Source: JANQGH01 sp039177555 (lineage in GTDB: Bacteria > Pseudomonadota > Alphaproteobacteria > DSM-16000 > Inquilinaceae). Taken from it: a stretch of DNA of 23,214 nucleotides. The notes beneath the pieces are model-generated. The model was not told the DNA's origin and made no database searches. It worked only from the letters and a program-made list of their open reading frames with translations. The first letter of the stretch is position 1, and each line of letters opens with the position of its first letter. Shown in pieces: positions 7,238 through 15,005 of the stretch. Location of the stretch: contig JBCDFV010000058.1 of NCBI GenBank assembly GCA_039177555.1, positions 1 through 23,214 on the forward strand, given 5' to 3'. Position numbers and translations under genes: made by a program.

Positions 7238-7977
7238 GCGGGCCGTACGAACTCTCCGGCAAGAAGCTGCTGGTGGTCGGCGCCGGCAGCGGCATCGGCC
7301 TGGCCACCGCCCACCAGGCCGTCGTGGGAGAGGCCAAGGTCGCCGCGACCGTCTTCGACGAGGACCAGCAGGCAACCGTCGATGCGACCGGCGTGGCTTG
7401 GTCCATTGTGGTCGATGTCCGCGATGAGGCCGTGGCAACAGCCGTTGAGGACGCTGCCGACACGCTGGGTGGCCTGGACGCCGTCATTCTGACGGCCGGC
7501 ATTTTCGACTATCGCAGCATTACCGACACGCAGCCCGACGACTGGCAGCGCATCATCGATACCAATCTCGGCGCCGCCTATCGCGTCAGCCGGGTGGCGG
7601 TGTCCCTGTTCGAACGCCAGCGGCGCGGCAGCCTGGTTCTGGTCTCCAGCCAGGTCGGCATCATCGGCCATCCCCGTGCGGCGGCCTATGCGGCGTCCAA
7701 GGCCGGCATCAACGGGCTGGTGCGCGCGCTGGCGCTTGAACTGGCACCGTTTGGGGCCCGCGCGAACGCGGTGGCCCCAGGGCCAATCGCGACGCCGATG
7801 ACTGAAACCGCGCGCGGCGATCCCGATCGGCGGCAATGGCTGATCGATCAAATCCCTCTCGGCCGCTTTGGCGAAGCTGACGAGGTCGCGCGGGTTCTCT
7901 TGTTTCTCGCCTCCGACGCGGCCTCCTATGTCACCGGCCAGGTGCTGCCCGTCGATGGCGGCGTGACGACCCGATGA
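7234..7977 (+). CDS. Short-chain dehydrogenase/reductase (SDR)
   Basis: This 247-residue cytosolic oxidoreductase has a classical SDR layout. The cofactor motif is GAGSGIG near residues 16-22, the catalytic residues are S139, Y152 and K156 (YAASK), and the segment AVAPGPIATPM follows about residue 182. The C-terminus YVTGQVLPVDGGV is typical of the FabG-like group. The residue after strand 2 sits in a VFDED context, which suggests NAD(H) rather than NADP(H). The ATG at 7234 overlaps the M24 stop (ATGA), which fixes the start. It probably oxidises a hydroxy intermediate of the pathway; FabG-like names from databases would not establish a fatty-acid role here. Confidence 0.92.
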   Translation: MSGPYELSGKKLLVVGAGSGIGLATAHQAVVGEAKVAATVFDEDQQATVDATGVAWSIVVDVRDEAVATAVEDAADTLGGLDAVILTAGIFDYRSITDTQPDDWQRIIDTNLGAAYRVSRVAVSLFERQRRGSLVLVSSQVGIIGHPRAAAYAASKAGINGLVRALALELAPFGARANAVAPGPIATPMTETARGDPDRRQWLIDQIPLGRFGEADEVARVLLFLASDAASYVTGQVLPVDGGVTTR

Positions 7978-8090
7978 TCGACAAGTACTACGTCCAGCCG
8001 GACGACGAGTTGGAGGACATGCAGCCCCAGCTCAAGCGGGACCGCGAAACCGGCGAGACCGTCGAGGACGCGACCCGGGTCGCATCTTGA
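7974..8090 (+). CDS. Micro-ORF of 38 codons, translationally coupled, unknown
   Basis: Between the SDR and GMC genes is a short open frame that starts in an ATGA overlap with the SDR stop (7974-7977) and ends in a TTGA overlap with the GMC start (8087-8090). The peptide is highly charged, with 11 acidic and 5 basic residues in 38, begins MIDKYYVQPDDELED, and has no membrane segment. Matching overlaps at both ends argue for real translation, at least as a coupling device that brings ribosomes to the TTG of the next gene, which has no good ribosome site. It could instead be a small subunit. I recognise no family. Confidence 0.5.
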   Translation: MIDKYYVQPDDELEDMQPQLKRDRETGETVEDATRVAS

Positions 8091-9703
8091 CCGGCCTGCC
8101 GAACGAAGCCGACTACGTCGTGGTCGGCGCGGGCACAGCCGGATGCATCGTCGCCGCCCGCCTGGCCAAAGCGGGCCACAGCGTCGTCCTGATCGAGGCT
8201 GGCCCCAAGGCCAGGGCCCCCTTGCTGTCGGTCCCGATCCTGACCGGCTATTTCCTGCGCTCCAACAGGTACAACTGGCACTTCCGGTCCGAGCCCGTGC
8301 CGGCTTTGAACAACCGCCGCATCGACTGGCCGCGTGGCAAGGTGGTCGGCGGGTCGGGCGCGATCAACGGCATGGTCTATGCGCGCGGTCTGGCGTCGGA
8401 TTATGACCGCTGGGCGCAGACGGGATTGACCGACTGGTCTTGGCAGCGTGTACGGCCGGTCTTCGAAGATCTTGAGCAACCGTCGGATGGCGGGACGCCA
8501 ACCGGCCATGTCGCCGTCGATACGCCACACTGGTGGACGCCGTTGTTCGATGCCTTTCTGGCCGCGGCAAAGAGCGCGGGCCTCGGCCACACGGAAGACT
8601 TCAACGGCGACCAGCCGACGGGCGGCGGCCGCTATCGCTTCACGACCCATCGCGGCCACCGCGCCAACACCGCGCGAACTTTCCTGAAACCGGCGCTTGC
8701 CACCGGACGGCTGACGCTGGTGACCGACACCACCGTCTCAGGCATCGAGATCATCGACGGCCACGCAACGGGCATCCGCGTGCGTCGCGGCGGCGTCGAA
8801 GGCAAGATCGCGGCCCGTGCCGAACTGGTGCTGGCGGCCGGCACGGTAGGCTCGCCCCACCTCTTGATGCTGTCCGGCATCGGGCCGGGCGATGTGCTTC
8901 AGCAAGCGGGCGTTTCGGTGCGCGTTGAGCGCCCTGCCGTGGGCCAGAACCTGCAAGACCATGTCCTGGTCCGGGTCGAGCATGCCGCGCTGAAGCCGGG
9001 GCCGTTATGGCGATTGCTGCGTGCCGACCGGGCCGCGCTGGCTGTGACGCGGGCGATGCTGTTCGGAACCGGCCCGGCATCGGTATTCCCGCTGCTGGTC
9101 GGTGGCTTCTTCAAGTCGGACCCGGCCCTGGACGAACCAGATCTACAGGCCCATTTTCTGCCCGCCCTGACCAGCGCGACGGTCCGGATCAACCCGTTCA
9201 AGGCCCCGCCGGGCGCCGGCGAGCGGGATGGCTTCTTCGCCAATGTCGCCCGCATGCGGCCGGACAGCCGGGGACACATTGCGCTCGCCTCGGCCGATCC
9301 CCTCGCCCCGCCCCTGATCTTCCCGAACTATCTCGACAGCATGGCCGATCGTCAGGTCTTGCGTCAGGGTATCCGCGTGCTGCGACACCTGTTCGCACAG
9401 CCGGCCTTCGAGCCCTATCGCGGCCGCGAGCTGGCGCCGGGCGCCGAGGTGCAATCCGACGACGAGATCGACGCCTGGATCGCCGAAACCGCCAGCACGC
9501 AATACCACCCTGTCGGCACCTGCCGCATGGGCGCCGACCCCGAAGCCGTGGTCGATGGCGCCCTTCGCGTGCGCGGCGCCAGTGGCTTACGGGTCGCCGA
9601 CGCCTCGGTGATGCCAACGATCACCAGCGCAAACACGCAAGCGCCGACGATGCTTATTGCGGAAATGACGGCTCGAGCAATCCTCTCAGATGCCGGCCGT
9701 TAA
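8087..9703 (+). CDS. GMC-family FAD-dependent oxidoreductase (choline dehydrogenase-like)
   Basis: This 538-residue flavoprotein oxidises an alcohol or aldehyde. The FAD dinucleotide motif is VVVGAGTAGCIVAARLA (residues 11-27), GMC signature 1 is around GKVVGGSGAINGMVYARG (residues 85-102), and signature 2 is around GTVGSPHLLMLSGIGP (about 256-271). The catalytic pair typical of the family appears as H474 (YHPVGTCRMG) and N516 (SANTQAP). The start is a TTG overlapping the micro-ORF stop; the FAD motif begins at the usual distance from it. It closes the methyltransferase operon and is convergent with accA, 39 bases away. It could be a PEG- or choline-type dehydrogenase; the real substrate is not known. 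Confidence 0.93.
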   Translation: MTGLPNEADYVVVGAGTAGCIVAARLAKAGHSVVLIEAGPKARAPLLSVPILTGYFLRSNRYNWHFRSEPVPALNNRRIDWPRGKVVGGSGAINGMVYARGLASDYDRWAQTGLTDWSWQRVRPVFEDLEQPSDGGTPTGHVAVDTPHWWTPLFDAFLAAAKSAGLGHTEDFNGDQPTGGGRYRFTTHRGHRANTARTFLKPALATGRLTLVTDTTVSGIEIIDGHATGIRVRRGGVEGKIAARAELVLAAGTVGSPHLLMLSGIGPGDVLQQAGVSVRVERPAVGQNLQDHVLVRVEHAALKPGPLWRLLRADRAALAVTRAMLFGTGPASVFPLLVGGFFKSDPALDEPDLQAHFLPALTSATVRINPFKAPPGAGERDGFFANVARMRPDSRGHIALASADPLAPPLIFPNYLDSMADRQVLRQGIRVLRHLFAQPAFEPYRGRELAPGAEVQSDDEIDAWIAETASTQYHPVGTCRMGADPEAVVDGALRVRGASGLRVADASVMPTITSANTQAPTMLIAEMTARAILSDAGR

Positions 9704-9742
9704 GGCTCCACGATGCTCAAAGAAAACCGGGCGCGACCGCTC

Positions 9743-10699
9743 TCAGGTCAGGCCGTGTTGTCCCATTTCCAGGAACTTGTCGCGCCGGTGCGATCGCAAG
9801 GTCGCGCCATCCAGGTGGCGCACCTCGGCCAGCGCCCGATCGATCGCCTCGCCGACCGAGGCGACAGCCTCGTCGCGGTAGCGGTGGGCGCCGCCCATCG
9901 GCTCCGGAATCTCGGCATCAATGACGCCGAGCTGCTTCAGGTCCTGGGCGGTCAGCCGCAGCGCTTGGGCGGCCTCGGCGGCCTGATCGGCGCTGCGCCA
10001 TAGGATCGAGGCACAGCCCTCCGGCGAAATTACCGAGTAGACCGCGTGCTCCATCATCAGGACGCGGTCGGCGGTGGCGATGGCGATCGCGCCGCCGGAG
10101 CCGCCTTCGCCGATGATCACCGAGACGAACGGCACCTCGACGCGCAGGCCGGTTTCGATGCACCGCGCGATCGCCTCAGCCTGTCCGCGCTCTTCCGACG
10201 CCACGCCGGGATAGGCGCCCGACGTGTCGACCAGGCTGATGATCGGCAGCTTGAATCTTTGGGCCATAACCATCAGGCGCTCGGCCTTGCGGTAGCCTTC
10301 GGGCTTGGCCATGCCGAAATTGTGCCGCACCCGCTCTTCGGTATCGCTGCCCTTTTCCTGGCCCAGCAACATGACCGAATGGCCGCGAAACCGGCCGATG
10401 CCGCCGACAATCGCGCGATCCTCCGCGAAGGCCCGATCGCCCGCCAGCGGCGTAAACTCCTCGATCAGCTCATTGACGTAGTCGTGAAAATGCGGGCGGT
10501 TCGGGTGGCGCGCGACCAGCACCTTCTGGGCCGGCGTCAGCTTCTCATAGGTCTGCCGCAATAGCCGATCGACCTTGGACTGCAGGCGCGCGACTTCGTC
10601 AGCGATGTTGATGTCGCCGTCGTCGGACAGGTGCCGCAACTCCTCGATCTTGCCCTCAAGCTCGGCGATCGGCTTTTCGAATTCAAGGAAGGTTTGCAT
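9743..10699 (-). CDS. accA: Acetyl-CoA carboxylase carboxyltransferase subunit alpha
   Basis: This 318-residue protein forms, with AccD, the carboxyltransferase that moves the carboxyl group from biotin to acetyl-CoA, giving malonyl-CoA for fatty-acid synthesis. It begins MQTFLEFEKPIAELEGKI, as AccA proteins do, so the ATG at 10699 is used rather than the longer frame to 10726. The GYRKAERLM region, DTSGAYPG (158-165; the family usually has DTPGAYPG) and GEGGSGGA (197-204) form the crotonase-fold active site. The length matches E. coli AccA (319). It lies downstream of xerD and malyl-CoA lyase on the same strand, with a 108-base gap that may hold its own promoter. Confidence 0.97.
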   Translation of the reverse strand: MQTFLEFEKPIAELEGKIEELRHLSDDGDINIADEVARLQSKVDRLLRQTYEKLTPAQKVLVARHPNRPHFHDYVNELIEEFTPLAGDRAFAEDRAIVGGIGRFRGHSVMLLGQEKGSDTEERVRHNFGMAKPEGYRKAERLMVMAQRFKLPIISLVDTSGAYPGVASEERGQAEAIARCIETGLRVEVPFVSVIIGEGGSGGAIAIATADRVLMMEHAVYSVISPEGCASILWRSADQAAEAAQALRLTAQDLKQLGVIDAEIPEPMGGAHRYRDEAVASVGEAIDRALAEVRHLDGATLRSHRRDKFLEMGQHGLT

Positions 10700-10807
10700 G
10701 CGGTGAAAAGCACTCCGTGGCGGCACCGGCGCCTAATAACACAGCCCGATGCCGCGATGGAGACAAAAGTCTCAAGCGGGCGCCTCGATACGCCGGGACG
10801 CGATGGA

Positions 10808-11785
10808 TCAGGCGCCGCCGATCCGTTCGGCCTTTTCAACCAGGTTCTCCGCCTGCTTGATCGAGGCGATGTCGATCAGCCTTCCGTCCAGGGAAACGGC
10901 GCCCTTGCCCTCGCGGGTCGCCTGCTCCATCGCCTCCAGGATGCGCTTGGCCTTCTCCACCTCGGCGTCGGACGGGCTGAAGACCTCGTTGGCCAGGGCG
11001 ATTTGCGACGGGTGGATCGCCCACTTGCCCTCGCAGCCAAGCACGGCGGCGCGGTTGGCCTGCGCCTTGAACCCGTCGGGGTCGGAGAAATCGCCGAACG
11101 GTCCGTCGACCGGACGCAGCCCGTTGGCCCGGGCGGCAACCACCATCCGGGCAATGGCATAGTGCCACATGTCGCCCCAATGATAGTCGCGCGGGGCATC
11201 GCCATCCTTGTCGGTCAGAACGCCGTAGAGCGGGTTCGGCCCACCGATGACGGTCGTGCGTGCGCGTGTCGACGCGGCATAGTCCGCGACGCCGAAATGC
11301 AGGCTTTCGATGCGCGGCGACGCGGCCGCAATCTCGTTGACATTGGCCATGCCGAGCGCCGTCTCGATGATCAGTTCGAAGCCGATCTTCTTCGTGCGCG
11401 CCATGGCTTGTTCGGCCTGAGTGACCAGCATGTCGACCGCGTAGATGTCGGACGCGGTGCCGACCTTCGGGATCATGATCAGGTCCAGCCTGTCGCCCGC
11501 CTGCTCGATCAAATCAATGACGTCGCGGTACATGTAATGCGTGTCGAGGCCGTTGATGCGCACCGACAGGGTCTTGTCGCCCCAGTCGATGTCGCGAATG
11601 GCCGCCACGGCGTTCTTGCGCGCCTGTTCCTTTTCGTCCGGGGCGACCGCGTCCTCAAGGTCCAGGAAGATCACGTCGGCGGCCGAGGTTGCCGCCTTTT
11701 CGAAGAGCTTCTCGTTGCTGGCTGGCACTGCCAGTTCGCTGCGGTTCAGGCGTGGCGTGACCTGTTCGACGATCGTGAAGCTCAT
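10808..11785 (-). CDS. mclA: L-malyl-CoA (beta-methylmalyl-CoA) lyase
   Basis: This 325-residue enzyme of the HpcH/HpaI-CitE family reversibly splits malyl-CoA into acetyl-CoA and glyoxylate, a step of the serine cycle and of the ethylmalonyl-CoA pathway. It contains VIFLDLEDAVAPDEKEQAR (38-56), SVRINGLDT (74-82, R76), IMIPKVG (103-109), and the Mg-binding residues E141 (IIETALGMANV) and D168 (GVADYAASTRARTTVIGG). The C-terminal LDGRLIDIASIKQAE is also typical. From memory the sequence resembles methylotroph MclA more than simple CitE. AGGAA precedes the ATG. It lies between xerD and accA and has a promoter-like sequence of its own. Other ethylmalonyl-CoA or serine-cycle genes are not in the window. 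Confidence 0.87.
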   Translation of the reverse strand: MSFTIVEQVTPRLNRSELAVPASNEKLFEKAATSAADVIFLDLEDAVAPDEKEQARKNAVAAIRDIDWGDKTLSVRINGLDTHYMYRDVIDLIEQAGDRLDLIMIPKVGTASDIYAVDMLVTQAEQAMARTKKIGFELIIETALGMANVNEIAAASPRIESLHFGVADYAASTRARTTVIGGPNPLYGVLTDKDGDAPRDYHWGDMWHYAIARMVVAARANGLRPVDGPFGDFSDPDGFKAQANRAAVLGCEGKWAIHPSQIALANEVFSPSDAEVEKAKRILEAMEQATREGKGAVSLDGRLIDIASIKQAENLVEKAERIGGA

Positions 11786-11836
11786 GTAGGTTCCTTTTGG
11801 CTTTGAAGACCGATTTTCGCGTTCCGGAGCATGCGG

Positions 11837-11865
11837 TGTATGCGGCGATCGTCGATCGAAGTCAA
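11837..11865 (-). promoter_or_regulatory. mclA: Possible promoter of the malyl-CoA lyase gene
   Basis: Read on the minus strand, TTGACT (11865-11860) is followed after 17 bases by CATACA (11842-11837), about 50 bases before the mclA start. The -35 matches consensus in five of six positions and the -10 in three. It would allow mclA to be transcribed independently of xerD. Confidence 0.4.
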
Positions 11866-11878
11866 CGCCGCCGGATTG

Positions 11879-12892
11879 CTAGCGATCCCGCTTCGCCAAG
11901 GGATGGTGGGCCTCGACCAAGGCGGCCAGGCGCTCGCCCTGAACATGGGTGTAGATCTGGGTTGTCGAGATATCCGCATGACCCAGCATTTTCTGAACCG
12001 AGCGAAGGTCCGCGCCATGGTTCAGAAGATGGGTGGCGAAGGCATGGCGCAGCACGTGCGGGCTGACCTTGGCCGGGTCCAAACCAGCCTCGATCGCCAG
12101 CGCTTTCAACAGCTGGGCAAAACGCTGGCGCGTGAGATGACCGGCACGCGCGGTCCTGGACGGAAACATGTAGGGCGCTTGAGCGGCTTCGCGCCCGACG
12201 ACGAGAAACCGGTCGCGTTCGCCGAGATAATCCGCCAAGGCGGCGCGGGCCGGCTCTGACAGGGGCACCAGACGTTCCTTGTTGCCCTTGCCGCGCACCA
12301 TCAGCACCCGTCCGTCGCGCGCGATGGCCGACAATGGCAAACCGACCAGCTCCGACACCCGCAGGCCCGTGGCGTAAAGGACCTCCAGCAGCGCCACCAG
12401 GCGCAGCCCCTCCGGCCGGCGATCCGGGTCCTCCGCCGTTCGCATCGCGGCGGACAGCAGGGCATCGACATCGTCCTCGGTCAGAATCTTCGGCAACGAA
12501 CGACCGATCTTGGGGCCATCAAGCGCCGAGGCCGGATCGTCCTGGCGCACACCTTCGGACAGGACGAAGGCAAAAAACTGCCTCATGGCCGATAACCGCC
12601 GGGCAAGCGTGCGGGCAGCAACATGCTGCCCGGTCTTCGAACGCTCCAGATAGGCCCTCAGATCGTCGCCGGACGCCTCGACAATGGGCCGGGCGCGCTT
12701 GGTCGCCATGAACGCCGACAGATCCTCCAGATCGCGGCGATAGGCGGCAACGGTGTTGGCCGACGCGCCGCGCTCCGCGACCAGCATGTCAAGAAACGAC
12801 ACCACCGTTTCGGGCGGCGGCGCCCTAGGCTTCGGCGGGCGACCGCGCCGGACGGGCCCGTCCCTTGGTGATGAGGATCTATCTGCCGGCAC
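11879..12892 (-). CDS. xerD: Tyrosine recombinase XerD
   Basis: This 337-residue site-specific recombinase resolves chromosome dimers at dif together with XerC. The SAM-like core-binding domain spans about residues 28-115 and the catalytic domain about 135-330. Catalytic residues are visible: R178 (ATGLRVSEL), K202 (GKGNKER), H279 and R282 (HVLRHAFATHLL), H305 (LGHADISTTQ) and the nucleophile Y314 (IYTHV). The frame opens with a GTG at 12892 and carries an extra basic, proline-rich tail of about 27 residues before the usual XerD start. No ATG occurs before residue 36, so the exact start is uncertain. Position next to accA and aroK is typical of alphaproteobacterial chromosomal xerD, not of a phage integrase. 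Confidence 0.93.
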   Translation of the reverse strand: MPADRSSSPRDGPVRRGRPPKPRAPPPETVVSFLDMLVAERGASANTVAAYRRDLEDLSAFMATKRARPIVEASGDDLRAYLERSKTGQHVAARTLARRLSAMRQFFAFVLSEGVRQDDPASALDGPKIGRSLPKILTEDDVDALLSAAMRTAEDPDRRPEGLRLVALLEVLYATGLRVSELVGLPLSAIARDGRVLMVRGKGNKERLVPLSEPARAALADYLGERDRFLVVGREAAQAPYMFPSRTARAGHLTRQRFAQLLKALAIEAGLDPAKVSPHVLRHAFATHLLNHGADLRSVQKMLGHADISTTQIYTHVQGERLAALVEAHHPLAKRDR

Positions 12893-12938
12893 GCTCTCGA
12901 CCTGGCTTGAACCCTTTCCTGGGCGACAAGAGCCCCAG

Positions 12939-13133
12939 CTACTGGGGTGTCGTCTCCACCTCGATCACCCGTTCGATCCGCTGTGGCTCGGGCCGATAAT
13001 CGCCAAGGCCCAGATAGACGACCAGGCCGATGACGGCCAGAATGATAATGCCGATCAAGAGCTGAAACGCCCGTTTGCCGACACCGGAAGACTGACGGTC
13101 GCCAAAGACGCTGCGGTTGCGATATCGTGCCAA
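12939..13133 (-). CDS. Small single-pass membrane protein, unknown
   Basis: This 64-residue protein has a basic N-terminus (MARYRNRSVFGDRQ), one hydrophobic segment at about residues 22-45 (FQLLIGIIILAVIGLVVYLG) and a charged tail. The positive-inside rule places the N-terminus in the cytoplasm and the tail in the periplasm. No ATG is available; the start is a TTG at 13133 with no clear ribosome site. It lies divergent from aroK and 46 bases upstream of xerD. I recall similar small membrane proteins at this position in related genomes, but no function is known to me. Confidence 0.65.
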   Translation of the reverse strand: MARYRNRSVFGDRQSSGVGKRAFQLLIGIIILAVIGLVVYLGLGDYRPEPQRIERVIEVETTPQ

Positions 13134-13181
13134 GGTCGACCCCGTCGGGTAAATGTTGCCGTTTCGGTTTACCGCCGGTCT

Positions 13182-13209
13182 TTGGGCGGACTCGGGTTTG
13201 TGCTATTTA
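13182..13209 (+). promoter_or_regulatory. Possible promoter of the aroK-aroB operon
   Basis: TTGGGC (13182-13187) and TATTTA (13204-13209) are separated by 16 bases, in the region divergent from the small membrane protein. Transcription would start near 13216 and leave a leader of about 47 bases before aroK. Both hexamers match consensus in four positions or fewer. Confidence 0.3.
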
Positions 13210-13262
13210 GCCCCGATGGTAAGTGTAAGGCGCGGCCGGCCCGGCCGCAATCACCGGGCCTC

Positions 13263-13826
13263 ATGACGATGAACCTAACGCTGAGCAGCAGCCTGCCCAA
13301 AACCGTGGTCTTGGTCGGCCTGATGGGTGCCGGGAAGAGCGCCATCGGGCGGCGTTTGGCCGCGCGGCTGGGCCGGCGCTTCGTCGATGCGGACCAAGAG
13401 ATCGAAACTGCGGCCGGCTGTTCGATCGAGGACATCTTCGATGCCTATGGCGAAGCGGCTTTCCGCGATGTCGAACGACGGGTGGTCGCGCGGCTGATGG
13501 ACGAACCCATCCATGTCCTGTCCACGGGCGGAGGCGCCTTCATCGACGACGAAACGCGCAAGCTGGTCAAGGAAAAGGGCATATCCCTGTGGCTGCGTGC
13601 CGATCTAGACCTGATGCTGGCGCGAACCAGCCGGCGCAACAACCGGCCGCTGCTGAAGAACGGCGACCCGCGCGAGATCCTTGAACGGCTGATCGACGAG
13701 CGCTACCCGATCTATGCCGAGGCCGATGTTACGGTCGACAGCCAGGATGGGCCGCCCGACTTGACTGTGGAGCGGGCGATCGACGGGCTGGAGGGTTTCT
13801 TGGCGAGGCAACCGGCTAATGGCTGA
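13263..13826 (+). CDS. aroK: Shikimate kinase
   Basis: This 187-residue cytosolic enzyme phosphorylates shikimate at the 3-hydroxyl using ATP, in the pathway to chorismate. The P-loop is GLMGAGKS (19-26), the shikimate/Mg site includes DADQEIE (42-48), STGGGAF follows at about residue 78, and the lid region has RTSRRNNRPLL. The length is typical. Two in-frame ATGs (13263 and 13269) fit; the first is chosen. The frame is open far upstream, but the upstream residues show no shikimate kinase similarity. aroB follows after 60 bases, the usual aroK-aroB pairing. Confidence 0.95.
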   Translation: MTMNLTLSSSLPKTVVLVGLMGAGKSAIGRRLAARLGRRFVDADQEIETAAGCSIEDIFDAYGEAAFRDVERRVVARLMDEPIHVLSTGGGAFIDDETRKLVKEKGISLWLRADLDLMLARTSRRNNRPLLKNGDPREILERLIDERYPIYAEADVTVDSQDGPPDLTVERAIDGLEGFLARQPANG

Positions 13827-13848
13827 CCGCCGGCGCGGCGCGGCACCA

Positions 13849-13876
13849 TTGCAAATGCAAACTGGGCGAATATCTA
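13849..13876 (+). promoter_or_regulatory. Possible internal promoter before aroB
   Basis: TTGCAA (13849-13854) and TATCTA (13871-13876) are spaced by 16 bases, immediately before the aroB ATG at 13887. If used, the transcript would be nearly leaderless. TTGCAAATGCAA also makes a small inverted repeat. The region is AT-richer than the flanking genes. Confidence 0.28.
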
Positions 13877-13886
13877 AGCCACGACC

Positions 13887-15005
13887 ATGACGGAGATCGT
13901 AAGCGTGGCCCTTGGGTCGCGCAGCTATGACATTCATATCGGCGCGGGCTTGCTGGGCCGGGCCGGCGCGCTGATCCAGTCCTTGGACGGCCGAACCATT
14001 CCGAAGCGTTTGCCGCTGATCGTGGACCAGGCGATCGTGCCCCTGCACGTGCCGGCGGTCCGCGCTTCCCTGGCCGACGCTGGCTTCGAACCGATTGTCA
14101 TCGAGGTACCTTCCGGCGAAGGATCGAAGTCCTTCGCGCAGTTGCAGCATGTGCTGGACGCGCTGCTGGATGCCGGTATCGAGCGCTCGACCATGCTGAT
14201 CGCGCTGGGCGGCGGCGTGGTTGGCGATTTGGCCGGTTTCGCCGCCGCGATCGGCTTGCGGGGCATCGACTTCGTTCAGATCCCGACGACCTTGCTGTCG
14301 CAGGTCGACAGTTCCGTCGGCGGCAAGACCGGCATCAACAGCCGGCACGGCAAGAACCTGATCGGTGCGTTTCATCAACCACGCCTGGTGCTGGCGGATC
14401 TCGACACCCTCGCGACCTTGCCGCAGCGCGAACGTCTGGCCGGCTATGCCGAAATCGTCAAATACGGCGCGATCGACCGGCCCGACTTCTTCACCTGGCT
14501 TGAAGGAAATGGCCAAAACGCGCTGGCCGGTGATGCGCAGGCGCTGACGTACGCGATCAAGGAAAGCTGCACGGCCAAAGCTGAAACCGTAGCCGCCGAC
14601 GAACTGGAGGCCGGACGCCGCAGCCTGTTGAACCTGGGCCATACCTTCGGCCACGCGCTAGAGGCGGAACTGGCCTATAGCGGCCGGCTGCTGCATGGCG
14701 AGGCGGTGGCCGTCGGCATGGTGATGGCCTTCGACCTTTCCGTTCGCCTGGGCCTTTGCCCACCGGCGGACGCCGACAGGTTGCGCGGTCATCTCAGCGC
14801 CGTCGGGCTACCGGTCGCCCTGCCGGACCATCCGGACGGCGGCTGGCAGGTCGAACGGCTGCTGACCCACATGGCCAAGGACAAGAAGGTCAAGGACGGT
14901 CGGCTGACCCTCGTACTTGTCCGTGGCATCGGCCAGGCCTTTCTGACCCGCGATGTCGAGGTCTCCGACCTTAGCGCCCATTGGGATCGGGCAGTCGCGG
15001 CATGA
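13887..15005 (+). CDS. aroB: 3-dehydroquinate synthase
   Basis: This 372-residue NAD- and Zn-dependent enzyme converts DAHP to 3-dehydroquinate, the second step of the shikimate pathway. Hallmarks are LGGGVVGDLAGFAAA (107-121), PTTLLSQVDSSVGGKTGIN (133-151), E189 in YAEIVKYG, and NLGHTFGHALE (249-259), with H252 and H270 as probable metal ligands alongside E189. The length is standard. It follows aroK, and its stop overlaps the next start (ATGA at 15002-15005), so aroK, aroB and the CorC-like gene form an operon. Confidence 0.97.
   Translation: MTEIVSVALGSRSYDIHIGAGLLGRAGALIQSLDGRTIPKRLPLIVDQAIVPLHVPAVRASLADAGFEPIVIEVPSGEGSKSFAQLQHVLDALLDAGIERSTMLIALGGGVVGDLAGFAAAIGLRGIDFVQIPTTLLSQVDSSVGGKTGINSRHGKNLIGAFHQPRLVLADLDTLATLPQRERLAGYAEIVKYGAIDRPDFFTWLEGNGQNALAGDAQALTYAIKESCTAKAETVAADELEAGRRSLLNLGHTFGHALEAELAYSGRLLHGEAVAVGMVMAFDLSVRLGLCPPADADRLRGHLSAVGLPVALPDHPDGGWQVERLLTHMAKDKKVKDGRLTLVLVRGIGQAFLTRDVEVSDLSAHWDRAVAA

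Noticed and set aside
5711..7438. Minus-strand open frame of 575 codons across the methyltransferase and M24 genes.
   Set aside because: It spans two well-supported genes on the plus strand, has no family motifs and no ribosome site; it is a GC-bias artefact.
6005..9703. Direct assignment of the M24 plus GMC pair to DMSP degradation (DddP with a DddA-like GMC enzyme).
   Set aside because: The family matches are only at superfamily level, and no other ddd, dmd or acu gene is present, so naming the pathway would be unsupported.
10760..10773. GAGAC-AAAA-GTCTC hairpin between mclA and accA.
   Set aside because: A five-base stem is too short to call as terminator or operator without conservation data.
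10631..11806. Plus-strand open frame of 391 codons over accA and mclA.
   Set aside because: It is the antisense shadow of two clearly identified enzymes.
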